Origin: Gaeumannomyces sp. JS-464
Lineage: Eukaryota > Ascomycota > Sordariomycetes > Magnaporthales > Magnaporthaceae
Direction of reading: 5' to 3'
DNA length: 64,000 bases
Assembly (NCBI GenBank): GCA_002197995.1
Contig: NGZR01000003.1
Coordinates: forward strand, 372,001 to 436,000
Below the pieces are notes generated by a model. The model saw only the letters and a list, made by a program, of their open reading frames with translations, searched no databases and had not been told where the DNA came from. Both the position numbers and the translations under genes were made by a program. Shown here in pieces: positions 1 through 9,479 of the stretch (its first letter is position 1; each line of letters begins with the position of its first letter).

Positions 1-452
1 CCATGCGCCTGTACGAGCGCCTCGGCTTCATGCGCTCCAAGAAGCTGCACCGCTATTACCTCAACGGGAGCAGCGCGTACCGCCTGGTGCTGCTGCTCAA
101 GCACATCGACCCGGACGAGGCGACCGACTTGGCCCTCGACGAGAGCGACGTTGTCGACTACCCGCGGCCGGAGCAGATTCGGGCTGCGGGGGTAGTTGCG
201 GTGTGTCTGTTGGCTACGAGAAATCAAGGCTCCCGCCAGGGATATAGCAGTCCAGAGAAGCTGGGATATGTCTTCTGCGGCTATGGATCGTTGGCTGGCA
301 TTAAGACAAGTCAGAGCTCAAGAAGGCCCTCGATCAATGTGGAAAACTGCCGCCACCCGTGTCGTATAATCGACCAGACTCTATCTAGCGTGACAATGTT
401 AGAAGAAAGCCATCCCGGCGCGCCGAGGAGAAATCCTCTAGCCGTCTTATGA
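1..452 (+). CDS. NAA30: NatC N-terminal acetyltransferase catalytic subunit (NAA30/MAK3), 3' end only
   Basis: The gene enters from the left edge; only the C-terminal part is present and base 3 starts an in-frame codon. The first 33 residues (RLYERLGFMRSKKLHRYYLN and on to RLVLLLK) match the last strand and helix of the GNAT fold typical of Mak3/Naa30, which acetylates nascent proteins starting Met-Leu/Ile/Phe/Trp at the ribosome. An acidic tail follows (DPDEATDLALDESDVVDYP). The last ~85 residues before the stop at 450-452 resemble nothing and have weak coding character, so the true stop may lie earlier or a 3' intron may be present. Family identity is secure from the conserved segment; the 3' boundary is not. 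Confidence 0.75.
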   Translation, partial: MRLYERLGFMRSKKLHRYYLNGSSAYRLVLLLKHIDPDEATDLALDESDVVDYPRPEQIRAAGVVAVCLLATRNQGSRQGYSSPEKLGYVFCGYGSLAGIKTSQSSRRPSINVENCRHPCRIIDQTLSSVTMLEESHPGAPRRNPLAVL

Positions 453-821
453 GGTCTTGGAGGGGAAGGAGATGTTGCCTGGCGCGGGACATGCTGCAAT
501 GCCCTTCTTAGAAGACAAAGCGCTATATAATCGCATTTACAGATACAGGCGGCTTCTATGTCGAGTTTCACTCGACAAGAGTAAGTGATTCGTAACAAGA
601 AGCAGTTTGTGTAGGTCTGTAATGTATGGTTTTTTGTTACGATTTTATTTGTGCCTGACCACTACCAACAGCGGGGCAATTTTCTGGTGGTCCCACGTCT
701 AGATTTAGCGCTCAACGAGTGCCAACTTTTTACATTGCGTCACAGCGACCAGACTTGATGATTAAAAAAAGAGGACGGCCATAACACATACAGCCATATC
801 ATCCTACCGATTTGGGCAGGC
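453..821. other. Intergenic, NAA30 to DPH7
   Basis: AT-richer than the flanking exons (for example 600-660 is T-rich). It must hold the 3' end of NAA30 and the promoter of DPH7. I see no gene or repeat in it. Confidence 0.6.
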
Positions 822-2180
822 ATGGCTGAAAATGGCAGCATGGCCAGCACTGTCCGGTCCGTCCGGCTGGACATGGAGCCCGCTTGCATCGGATTCTGCC
901 CAGAAGCGCCAGACTATTTTGTCATAGGCGCCTGGCATCTCGTCGAGAACAAGCCGGACCCATCTGGCAGCACGGACAACGCTCCCCAAACCACTGAAAA
1001 GCAGAAGCATGAGGGGAGAATTGACGTCTACCAGCTGACGGGAGATGAAATGTACTCTTTCTCCCATCTATTTTCCTGTCGTGAACACTGATGATGGGTT
1101 AGAGGGAGGGTAGGCCAGGCTTGACTGACTCCAAGCAAGCACAAAGATACAAACCGAGGCTCACCCGACATGCGCCATCTGGGATCTCGAGTTCCAACCG
1201 CACGCCGGGCGTGGGGACACGTTCGCCGCCGGCACCAGCGCCGGCACGGTGCTTGTCTACAGGGTCGCGGCCTTCGACTTCCCAGACAGCCCCTGAGGCA
1301 GCCGTCGAGGATCGGGCCGATTTCGGACGACGACGAGGTCATGATCACCAAGTGCTGCTGGCACCCCACCGTCCGCGACCTGCTCGCCTTCTCGACGCTG
1401 GCCGGCGGCGTACACCTGGTTAGGCTGGGAGAAACAGGCGACGGCGGCTTTACGGTGGCGGCAATGACGCGCATCCCTGTTCTCAGCCACACGGAGCCCG
1501 CATGGACGGTTGCGCTCGGGCCGACGACGACGCCGGACGCCGCCGCGGCGCTCACCCTCTACTCGGGCGGCGACGACTCGGCGCTGCGCTACGTGGCCTG
1601 CGTGCCCGGGGAGGGAAGCCAGGACTCTTTCGAAAACGTCTGCGAGGCGGTCGCCATGCAGCGCGGGCCCCACGAGGCGGGCGTGGTCTCGATCCTACCA
1701 CTGGGCATCACGCTGAGTTCAGGCTCCAACGTCGTGATTACAGGGAGCTACGACGACAGGGTCCGGGTGCTCGCCGTGCGGCCGCCCGAGCTGGCGTGTG
1801 GCGCGCCGCAGTACAGGATCCTGGCCGAGGCGCACGTCGGCGGCGGCGCGTGGCGGCTGAGGCTGGTGAGCCTCGCGGCTGTTTCGGGCCGGGAAGGGGA
1901 CGACGGGGCCGAGTCTTGGAGAATCAGGCTCCTAGCGCCCTGCATGAGCGCGGGGTCCAGGGTGCTGGAGGTCAGAGGGGCGGATGGGCAGGGCGAGTGG
2001 GAGGTGGAGGTGCTGGGGAGCTGGTTCGAGGAGGCAGAGGGGGACAAGATGCTCAACTACGGAGCAGATTTCCAGCCGCGGCGGGCGGGCACGGGGAGCG
2101 GCGAGGACGGGCCGCTCACGTGCGTGGCGACCAGCTTCTACAGCAAGATGCTCTATTTGTGGAGTTTTGAGGGGAGCTGA
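822..2180 (+). CDS. DPH7: Diphthine methyl ester hydrolase, WD40 protein (DPH7/RRT2/WDR85 family)
   Basis: Two exons, 822-1080 and 1136-2180. The 55-nt intron has donor GTGAAC, branch CTGAC and acceptor CCAAG, and restores the phase into TCAIWDLEFQP. WD-repeat features in order: WDLEF, FAAGTSAGTVLVYR, CCWHPTVRDLLAFSTLAGGVHLV, LTLYSGGDDSALRYV, VVITGSYDDRVRVL, and a C-terminal CVATSFYSKMLYLWSF. The SGGDDS, SYDDRVR and YDH-like C-terminal pattern are typical of DPH7, which removes the methyl ester from diphthine on translation elongation factor 2 in the cytosol. The frame breaks at 1290-1296 (a run of four C then TGA); one missing C restores a continuous 434-residue protein, normal for the family. 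A 38-nt intron at 1264-1301 would also fix the phase but is too short to be likely. Confidence 0.8.
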
Positions 2181-3474
2181 GCCTGCCTACCTAGGTAGGT
2201 ACCTAGGTACCTACTTGCATAAGGGAATGCAGGCAGGATCAAGGGCAGTGAGCGGTGCCTGGGTAGGTATCGTACGATTACTCGGGCAGATAATCTATGG
2301 TGGATCCAGATGACCTTGCAGTAGCGAAGATCAAGACGATCGGGACGGACGGCGCACAAAAAAAAGGTCCATGCCCTGGGCCGGGAATCGCATGGTTGAA
2401 TGGCGGGATTTCCAGCGTGAGAGATTTGATTGATATGATAACCCAGCGAGGCGGGGATGTGGGTGGGTCCCCATCCCGCGCCCAAGGAAGCTCCTCCTCC
2501 CCACACCCAGCGGTCTGGACAGATTGAGCGTCTTTTGTGTGCTAGTCGCCGACCTCGGCCTGCTGCCGTCCTCCCAGCCAAGGCGAGTGAGGATCTACTG
2601 TAGGGCCTTTCTCGCGGGGCTGCGCACGCTATTATTCGTGGGATTCTGGACATGGCCCGGGATGGACGGATTGAACTGCGCGCTTTGAAAGTCGGTGGGC
2701 AAACCGACAGAGCAGAGCACCAAGCCAAGAAGTGGCTGGCTATGCTGTGTCGAATTGAGCTTCTCCGGGGAACGGGGTGATTACACATGTTTTCTCTACG
2801 TCAGCGCCCACTGGATTTTTGCTCGCGCATTTCGGCGTCCAAAGGCGATATCGGCCGAAACCCGTGGTGGCTGGCTTCTCGGCGTTTTCCCTTGTCAGCC
2901 GTGCACAATAGTGGCGGATTGGCTAGTGCTCAGCGCATTTCCGGGGTGCCAGACCCCTGTTCCGCCCGCCCCGACCACTAAACCCCAGCCGGCCGGAGCT
3001 CTCAATCGCAATAGCCCGACCGAGGTGCAGTGGCTAGAAAAAAAAAATCGCATCGCGGGCCAGAAAAAAAAACATCTGCGAAAGCTACCACGACTGGCAA
3101 TCTCAGCTATACCCACCTACCAGGACTGCCCGCCTCCACGATACCCCTCGGCCACTCAATTGGAGCGTGCAGCCATCGCGATCGCCGTCGGATCCAAGGC
3201 GTTGGGGCCCAGCATATCTTTTTGTTTGTCGCCAGCCGTCCCTCTCGGCGGCAGCAGCGGCCGCCCGTGTGCAACTTTGGCCTCCTTCCCGAGCCTGCCG
3301 TGCGCGCCCCCCTCGCCCCCTCGCCCCCTCGCCCACAACCACCCACCGGCCTCTCGACGGATGCAGATCCAGGGAGCCACGGGCCCTCCCCGCGATCCCT
3401 CCGCACCCGTCGTCACACTGGCGCTCCAGGACCCCAAGGACGTTTTTGGCTCAGCATCTGGTGCTGTGGCCACC
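2181..3474. other. Intergenic, DPH7 to mitoferrin
   Basis: Holds the ACCTAGGT palindromic motif directly after the DPH7 stop (2186-2214), then AT-mixed sequence with short A tracts (3040-3072) and a pyrimidine-rich stretch just before the mitoferrin start (3290-3350). Long frames here have no recognisable protein character. Confidence 0.55.
2186..2214. repeat. ACCTAGGT-type palindromic intergenic motif
   Basis: Reads CCTACCTAGGTAGGTACCTA followed by GGTACCTAC. It is self-complementary around CCTAGG and GGTACC and recurs in other gaps of this window (17435-17453, 35824-35849, 53052-53074). It lies 6 bp after the DPH7 stop codon. Confidence 0.7.
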
Positions 3475-4942
3475 ATGGCCCAGCCGAATGCCGAGCCCGA
3501 GGAAGACTACGAGTGCGTGTTCGACTCTGGATCCGGGCAACGGGACGTCCGCGCTGACTTGGCCTCGATAGCTATGAGGCCCTCCCGCCCAACTTCTCCC
3601 TGATGCAGAACATGGCCGCCGGCGCCTTTGCGGGGATAGCCGTTCGTCAAGCCCCTTCCCTAGGTCACCTTTTTCCCTTTGCGTGTGGGTGTGCCGTGCC
3701 ATGCGCTGACTGAGAACCGACCCGGACTTGCAGGAGCACACGGCCATGTACCCAATCGATGCGTTAAAGGTACGCGAACAAACCCAAGACGCTATTTCCC
3801 CACCAATATCTCCCGATATCTCTCTTCCATGGACCGCAATGGCCCCTGACACCTATCTCCCTTCTCCTGCAGACAAGAATGCAGATCGTGGGCGCGCCCG
3901 GCTCGGCCGCCGCCTACAAGGGGATGCTGCAAGGGACCTACAGGATCGCCAGCACCGAGGGCATCCTGAGTTTGTGGCGCGGCATGTCGAGTGTGGTAGT
4001 GGGAGCAGGTACGCATGCGCCAGCCCTATCGTCGCGCACTCACCGGAGGGACGCTTTTCCGTGCTGACAGACGTCATCAATCCAGGCCCGGCACACGCCG
4101 TCTACTTTGCCACCTACGAGGCCGTGAAACACCTCATGGGTGGTAACAAGACCGGCGAACACCATCCTCTTGCTGCCCGTGAGCTTTCCCCTCCTTGAGG
4201 CCCCTGTCCAATCCCGCAGACGCGGGGACCCGGCCCCACGCGGAGCTGCTGTGGGTTGTGCGCTGACAGCGGTAAACAGTGACGAGCGGCGCCTGCGCAA
4301 CGATAGCAAGCGATGCCTTGATGAACCCCTTTGATGGTGAGTTCCTAGTGCTGGTTTTTTTTTAGGCTTGCATTAGACGGAGGGGGAAAACCAAGACACA
4401 CTAACGCCGGCAACTCTGTCCCAAACAAAAAGTCATCAAGCAGCGCATGCAGATCAAGGGGTCGGGAGAAATGTACCGGTCCATGACGGACTGCGCAAAG
4501 TTCCTGTACCGCAACGAGGGCCTGGCCGCCTTTTACGTCTCGTACCCGACCACGCTCTCTATGACGGTGCCCTTCACGGCGCTGCAGTTCCTGGCCTACG
4601 AGTCCATCTCGACCTCGATGAACCCGACGAAAAAGTACGACCCGTTCACCCACTTGCGTCGCGGCTGGGCGTCGCGGCGGGTTCGCGGCCGCGCTCACGA
4701 CGCCCATGGACGTCATCAAGACGATGCTGCAGACCAGGGGCACCCACTCGGACGCCGAACTGCGCAGCGTCAACGGCTTCGCCTCGGGCTGCAGGCTGCT
4801 GTACGCCCGCGAGGGGCTGGCGGGCTTCTTCAAGGGCATGAGGCCCCGCGTCGTCACCACCATGCCCAGCACCGCCATCTGCTGGTCCGCCTACGAGGCC
4901 TCCAAGGCCTACTTTGTCCGCCGCAACACTTCGTCCGACTGA
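3475..4942 (+). CDS. Mitochondrial iron carrier, mitoferrin (Mrs3/Mrs4 type)
   Basis: Seven exons: 3475-3512, 3572-3641, 3734-3769, 3873-4008, 4086-4178, 4280-4336, 4433-4942. The product is an inner-membrane solute carrier with three ~100-residue repeats; the Px[DE]xx[KR] signatures are MYPIDALKTRMQ, MNPFDVIKQRMQ and TTPMDVIKTMLQ. Specific to mitoferrins are the N-terminal YEALPPNFSLMQNMAAGAFA and the iron-route Met/His positions of that subfamily. It imports Fe2+ for heme and Fe-S cluster synthesis. Frame is lost between 4651 and 4700 in a very GC-rich stretch; two missing bases give a whole 313-residue protein, the usual length. Small exons near the 5' end are typical of carriers in this fungal group. 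Confidence 0.87.
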
Positions 4943-5778
4943 GGGGACGTCTTGACGAAGGATGGGCGTGGTCCTGACTGCGGTGTCACCCCCCGAACAA
5001 ACTTCGAACGCAAACCCTGACCGGGTTTCTGTCCGTTCGCTCGTGTCTTGCCCTTTAAAGTGGGGAAATACAGACCAGCAGGCGCAATTCTTGTGCTGGA
5101 GAAGGAAATCACCTTGAAGCACGAGGTGGGGTGGCCGGGTCGCATTAAGGGAGAGACTCAACCCCGAACCTTGGGAGGGAGGGGGAGTTGGCTGGCTGGT
5201 CGTATAAAAGATTTCCGACGCCATGTAGAGAGGGATGCTGCCAACTGTACATATATATACCCGTTTTTTTTTTCTCATGTCCTTGTTCTTTTTGTGTTTT
5301 TTGGTGTGTCTTCTCACTTTTGGAGGCGCTCGGAGTTGTGAGTGGCCAAGGTTTTCCGCCTTTTTCAAGGCAACACACAATCAAACCGGCGTTTAAACTC
5401 GACCCGGCGGGGCCGTCTCTTCTTGACCTTGCGTCTCAATACATGCCATCCCATCTAATCAGCGACTTACACGGATACGGATGTCAATACGCCGCTGGAT
5501 GCCGGACAGCCTCATTTACACGTCTTGTGTATTAGATTGTAGGGATATAGGTAAACGAAATAATCGCCAGTCGCTTTACAGACACCTCAAACTCCGTGAA
5601 TGAAGGATGCAGGGGCCTTGTCCACACCATTCCCCGTCGACCCCGAGCCAGCTACCTCAGCTCCCACCCAGCCCGGTTCAGGGTTCTGGCCAGCATCGTC
5701 ATCATCATAGCGTAGGGACCACCAAAAGAACAGGGGAAAATGCTGAATAGAAAGAAGCGCCACCCATCATATTTTTTA
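4943..5778. other. Convergent 3' region, mitoferrin and DnaJ co-chaperone
   Basis: Both flanking genes end here, so this should be two 3' UTRs and terminators. It has T tracts (5262-5272, 5287-5300) and the hexamer TATATATA at 5251-5259, as expected for fungal polyadenylation regions. No gene seen. Confidence 0.55.
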
Positions 5779-7437
5779 CTAAAATGGGAAGCCGCCAAAA
5801 CCACCGCCGCCAGAGCCGAACTGGAACTTGAACTGCTGGCCGCCGCCTCCCTGCTGGAAGAAGGGGTGGCCGCCAAAGGGGTTGCCGTGGTGGAAGCCGC
5901 CGGGCGCTGCTGCGAGTTGGGGTCGTCGCCGGCGTCGAAGCGGGCCCGCAGCTCTGGGTTGCTGAGCACCTCGTACGCCTCGTTGATGGACGCCATCTTC
6001 TTCTCGGCCTCCTCCTTGCTGAGCCCCTGCTTGGCCGCCTTGTCCGGGTGGTGCTGCTTGGTGAGCTTGCGGTACGCCGACTTGATCTGCCGCTCATCGG
6101 CGTCGTGCGCCACCCCGAGCACCTTGTAGTAGTCCTTGGTCTGGCTGCGCTTGAGCGCAATCCTGGCCTCGTTCAGCAGGTTGTTGATCATCTCCCTCCG
6201 ATCCGGGGCCAGCTCCTGCGCGCGCTCCAGCGTCTTGATGGCCTCCTCGTACAGCTCCTTCTCTTGCTGCACCTTGGCCTTGTGAAGCAGTCCGTATATG
6301 GCGTCTGGGTTTAGCTGAAGCGATTCCTCGCAGAACGCTTGCGCCTTTTTGCTGTTCATCTGTAGGAGGGGTAAAAAAAAAGTGGTTAGCCTGGGATTTG
6401 TGTTGCACATCTCATGACCGACACTGCATAAGAGTACGTACGCTGTAGTAACCTTGACAGGCGAGCTCCACGACCCTTGCTACGAGGACGTTGGGCGCCG
6501 CCTTGGGGATTGTCCCGTCCTTCTTGAGCTCGCTGACGGCATCCTTGATCTCCTTGATCAGACCCTCGTCGTCGGCCGAGGGGACAAGTAACCTGGTGCC
6601 CGTCATGGGCTGGTTCTTGGAAAAGGCCTTCTCGACCTTGGCCAGGGTCTTTTCGATCGTCTTCTCCCGCCTCAGCAGCTTCTTGCAGGGCTTGGACTCG
6701 GGGTCTGAGTGCAGGCACTTGCGGATCTGGGCCAGGCCGTTGGGCAGGTCGCCGAGGGCGTAGAAAGCGTTGGCCGAGATCTTGACGTAGGGGGTGACGT
6801 CGCCGGCGCGCATGCTGAGGACGTGCTGGAGGTCGCTCATGCCCTCCTCGACCTCGCCCTTCTCGAAGCGGCAGCGGGCGCGCAGCTCGCGCAGGGCGAC
6901 GGCGCGGTTGGCCACCATGATGGCGACGCCGGCGCTCTGCACGCACTCGTCCCACCTGCCGGCCTTCTCGGCCTCGGCGGCCAGGCCCGCGGCGGCCTGG
7001 GCCTCGAGCAGGTCGTCGATCTCCGGGTGGCCCGTGGTCTTGCGGGCCAGCTTGAACTGCTGGCGGGCGCCCGCCCAGTCGGCGGAGCGCTGGCGGATGC
7101 GGCCGAGCTGGACGTGGGCGCCCTCGAAGCCCGGCTTGAGGTCGAGGACGCGGTTGAAGTCGTCGGTGGCCTGGGCGGTGCGGCCCAGGCTGAGGTATGT
7201 GGTGGCGCGCTTGAAGTAGGTCAGGTAGTCGGAGGGGTTGCGGGCGATGGCGGCGTCGTAGTAGACGAGGGCGTCGCTGGTCTCGCCGCGCGAGAGGTGG
7301 TTCTGCGCCGACGTGAGCAGCTGCGACACGGGCGTGTCGCTCGGTATGTCCTCGGCCGAGACGGCGGCGGCGGCCAGCCACGACGACGAGGTCAGCACGC
7401 CGGCGGCCAGGGCCACCGTCGAGAGACGGACCAGCAT
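5779..7437 (-). CDS. ER-luminal TPR and J-domain co-chaperone (P58IPK/DNAJC3 type)
   Basis: Two exons, 7437-6442 and 6359-5779; the intron has GTACGT donor, GCTAAC branch and CTACAG acceptor. The start is chosen at MLVRLSTVALAAGVL, which begins a clear signal peptide ending near SAEDIPSD; the longer upstream frame lacks it. About eight TPR-like repeats follow (YLTYFKRATTYLSLGRTAQA, RRCRFEKGEVEEG and others), then a J domain with HPD in LTKQHHPDKA near residue 405, and a Gly/Phe-rich tail ending GGFGGFPF. The domain order and 525-residue length fit DNAJC3, which delivers misfolded clients to BiP/Kar2. One C is missing near 5900 (C3 where C4 is needed); without correction the Gly/Phe tail turns into a Ser/Ala frame. 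Divergent from the HAUS1-like gene. Confidence 0.87.
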
Positions 7438-8141
7438 TGTTGGTTTTTTTTTTTTTTTTTTAGAGTGGTGAGGCAAGCAAATGCGACCAGATAAACCGTG
7501 TCTTGCGGGGGAGGGCCAGTCTCGACGTAGGTGGCAGAAACGAGTGGGAAAGAATGCAGAGAAAGGTAGGTGGAAGAGTGCTGGCTGGGGACGGGAGAGA
7601 AGGCAGAAAATTAAATGCCAGCTTGCGCCTCGCTTCGCTGCAGGGACGGCGCCTTCAAAGAGTCTGGACGAGGCGCGGGCAGCTGAATCCAATGAAGCCA
7701 GAGTTGGCGGGCTGATTGTTCAGGGGGTGGGGCGCCTTCTGACGCCGAATTTCATGCAGGGAAGAAGCCAACATCGATCGGGGGAGGACGAGGTACTTTG
7801 TTTTATGCGCAGCTCTAGGTGGCGGCACAGGTACCATCAAGCCATGAGCACCCCTGCATTGGCCATCTGGCCCTTCCAGGAGTGCCCCACTCGCTTCTTC
7901 GATGGCGTTCCTTTGGCCCCACTGATTTTTGCCGGCCGGGGAAGCTGTCCGTCCGATGCTGGACTGCCCGCTCCGAAATCCCAATTCGGCAGTCGCCGCC
8001 CTTTTACTGCCCGCATGGCACCCTCCCATGTGACGGTGACGGCAGATCACGGGCGAGTAACATGCGCACTGCCAGTCCAGTGACTGCTACCCAGCAAGTA
8101 CCCCTGGAAAATAAAATTAAAATAAAAGACAAAAAAAGAAG
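7438..8141. promoter_or_regulatory. Shared divergent 5' region, DnaJ co-chaperone and HAUS1-like gene
   Basis: 704 bp between two start codons facing away from each other. It begins with an 18-T tract (7444-7461) in the 5' leader of the chaperone gene and ends with an A-rich leader before the HAUS1-like start. I could not point to a convincing unfolded-protein-response element by eye. Confidence 0.45.
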
Positions 8142-9073
8142 ATGTCCCGCCTCCCCGCCGACGCCGCCATCTTCTCCCCCTCAGTCGCCCGCGCAGCCGC
8201 CTCGGCCGCCAAGGACTGGAGCTACGTCGACGCCTGGCTGGCCTCGCGGTTTCGCGGCCGGCCGGCCCGCCCCGCTTCGAGCGCAACGCCGACACGCTGC
8301 GCGCCCTGCTCGCCCTGGCCGCGCTTAACGAGTCGGCCGACGAGCAGCGCGACCTGCTGGCCCGCGTCGAGGCCGACGCCCTGGCCGAGCTGGAGGCGCA
8401 CGGCCCCGACGGTGACGGTGACCATGAAGATGGCGGCGGCTCCAGCACCAACATTGCCGCCGTCCGCAGGGACCTCCTCTCGGCCCTCGAGGCCGGCCTG
8501 ACCCGCGACGGCCGCGCCTCGCTCGACGCCATGGCCGCCGCCTCGGTCGAGCTGGGGCTGGCGCACCCGACGCCGACGCCATATCCGCCCGGCTCGTGGC
8601 CCTGGCGTCCCGGCGCGCCGAGGTCGAGCAGGCGGCGTCGCGCGTGTCCTCGCTGCGCCGCCACGTCGGCCGATGCCCGCGCCGACGCCCTGGCGCCGAC
8701 ACCGCCGGCCCGGCCTACCGCCCGCCCCCGGACCTGGCCAAGCTTCAACCTCGAGGCCAGCGCCGCGTGCGTGCCCTCGAGGCGGGGCTGCCCGAGGTGC
8801 GCGACCGCGCCGCCGCCCTTGCCGCCGCCGCCGGTGGCCTGCCCGACCCCACCGTCGAGCAGGTCCGCGCCGAGGAGGAGGCCTACCTGGAGCTGCTGCA
8901 CCGCAAGCGCGCCCTCGACGCCAGGGCGGCTTTTGAGGGCCTCCCGCCGACACGGCCATGGCCCGCCGCGAGCTCGAGGCCCGGAGGGATGTGCTCCGGA
9001 AGCTCACTCAGCGTCGGGATGCCGTTTTGAGGGTCTGGTTGAGCGGGAGACGCCCCGCAAGCCAAGAGGGTGA
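8142..9073 (+). CDS. Coiled-coil protein, probable augmin-like complex subunit 1 (HAUS1)
   Basis: No introns seen. Reading across frames gives one alpha-helical, Arg/Ala/Glu-rich protein of about 312 residues. It starts with PADAAIFSPSVARAAASAAK and DWSYVDAWLASRF, continues through FERNADTLRALLALAALNES, then PTVEQVRAEEEAYLELLHRK, MARRELEARRDVLRKLTQRR and ends FEGLVERETPRK. These segments match what I know as fungal HAUS1, part of the complex that nucleates microtubules from existing ones in the spindle. Seven single-base deletions are needed between 8265 and 9030 to keep one frame (0>2>1>0>2>1>0>2), all of the same sign. Because the protein sense is kept in every segment I treat it as a working gene with sequence errors, not a pseudogene. 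Family call rests on memory of homologues. Confidence 0.6.
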
Positions 9074-9479
9074 TGACAATGTCACGGGCGGCCTACGCGT
9101 GTCATACATTGCCATCTAAGCCAACGACATCTCGACACTTTAACAATTGGGGACCGTCTCTTTGCGAGCCATAAACCATCGCCTGGTATCATTATGGAGG
9201 CAAAGGGCACTGACAAAAAAAGGAGAAAAAATGAAGAGCAAAAAAAAAAAAAAAAAAAAAGAAGAAAAGGAGATAAATGATGAAAGAAGACCCGTACGCA
9301 CTAGCACCATGGTGCGTAGTGTGGGGTGTTTGGATGGGACATGGCCAGACTCTCTATGACAAAACGAATGACGAATACAGAAAACAAGCCCTGTGGGGTT
9401 TGGTTGAGCTCGACCTGGCTCGCGCAGTCCCCTTCTTCGTATCGACTGGCGGACCAACCGATGGATCAATATACTCTCG
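9074..9479. other. Convergent 3' region, HAUS1-like gene and VAC14
   Basis: Carries a 21-A tract (9240-9260) and surrounding A-rich sequence, consistent with 3' UTR and polyadenylation signals for both genes. No gene seen. Confidence 0.55.

Noticed and set aside
1264..1301. 38-nt intron in DPH7
   Set aside because: Phase fits, but it is shorter than any other intron here and a single missing C explains the break and matches the window-wide pattern.
2695..3603. 302-codon plus-strand frame
   Set aside because: Only its last part coincides with exon 1 of the mitoferrin; the rest is promoter sequence.
6386..7381. 331-codon frame on the minus strand
   Set aside because: Out-of-frame shadow of the TPR gene; Arg/Pro/Gly-heavy.
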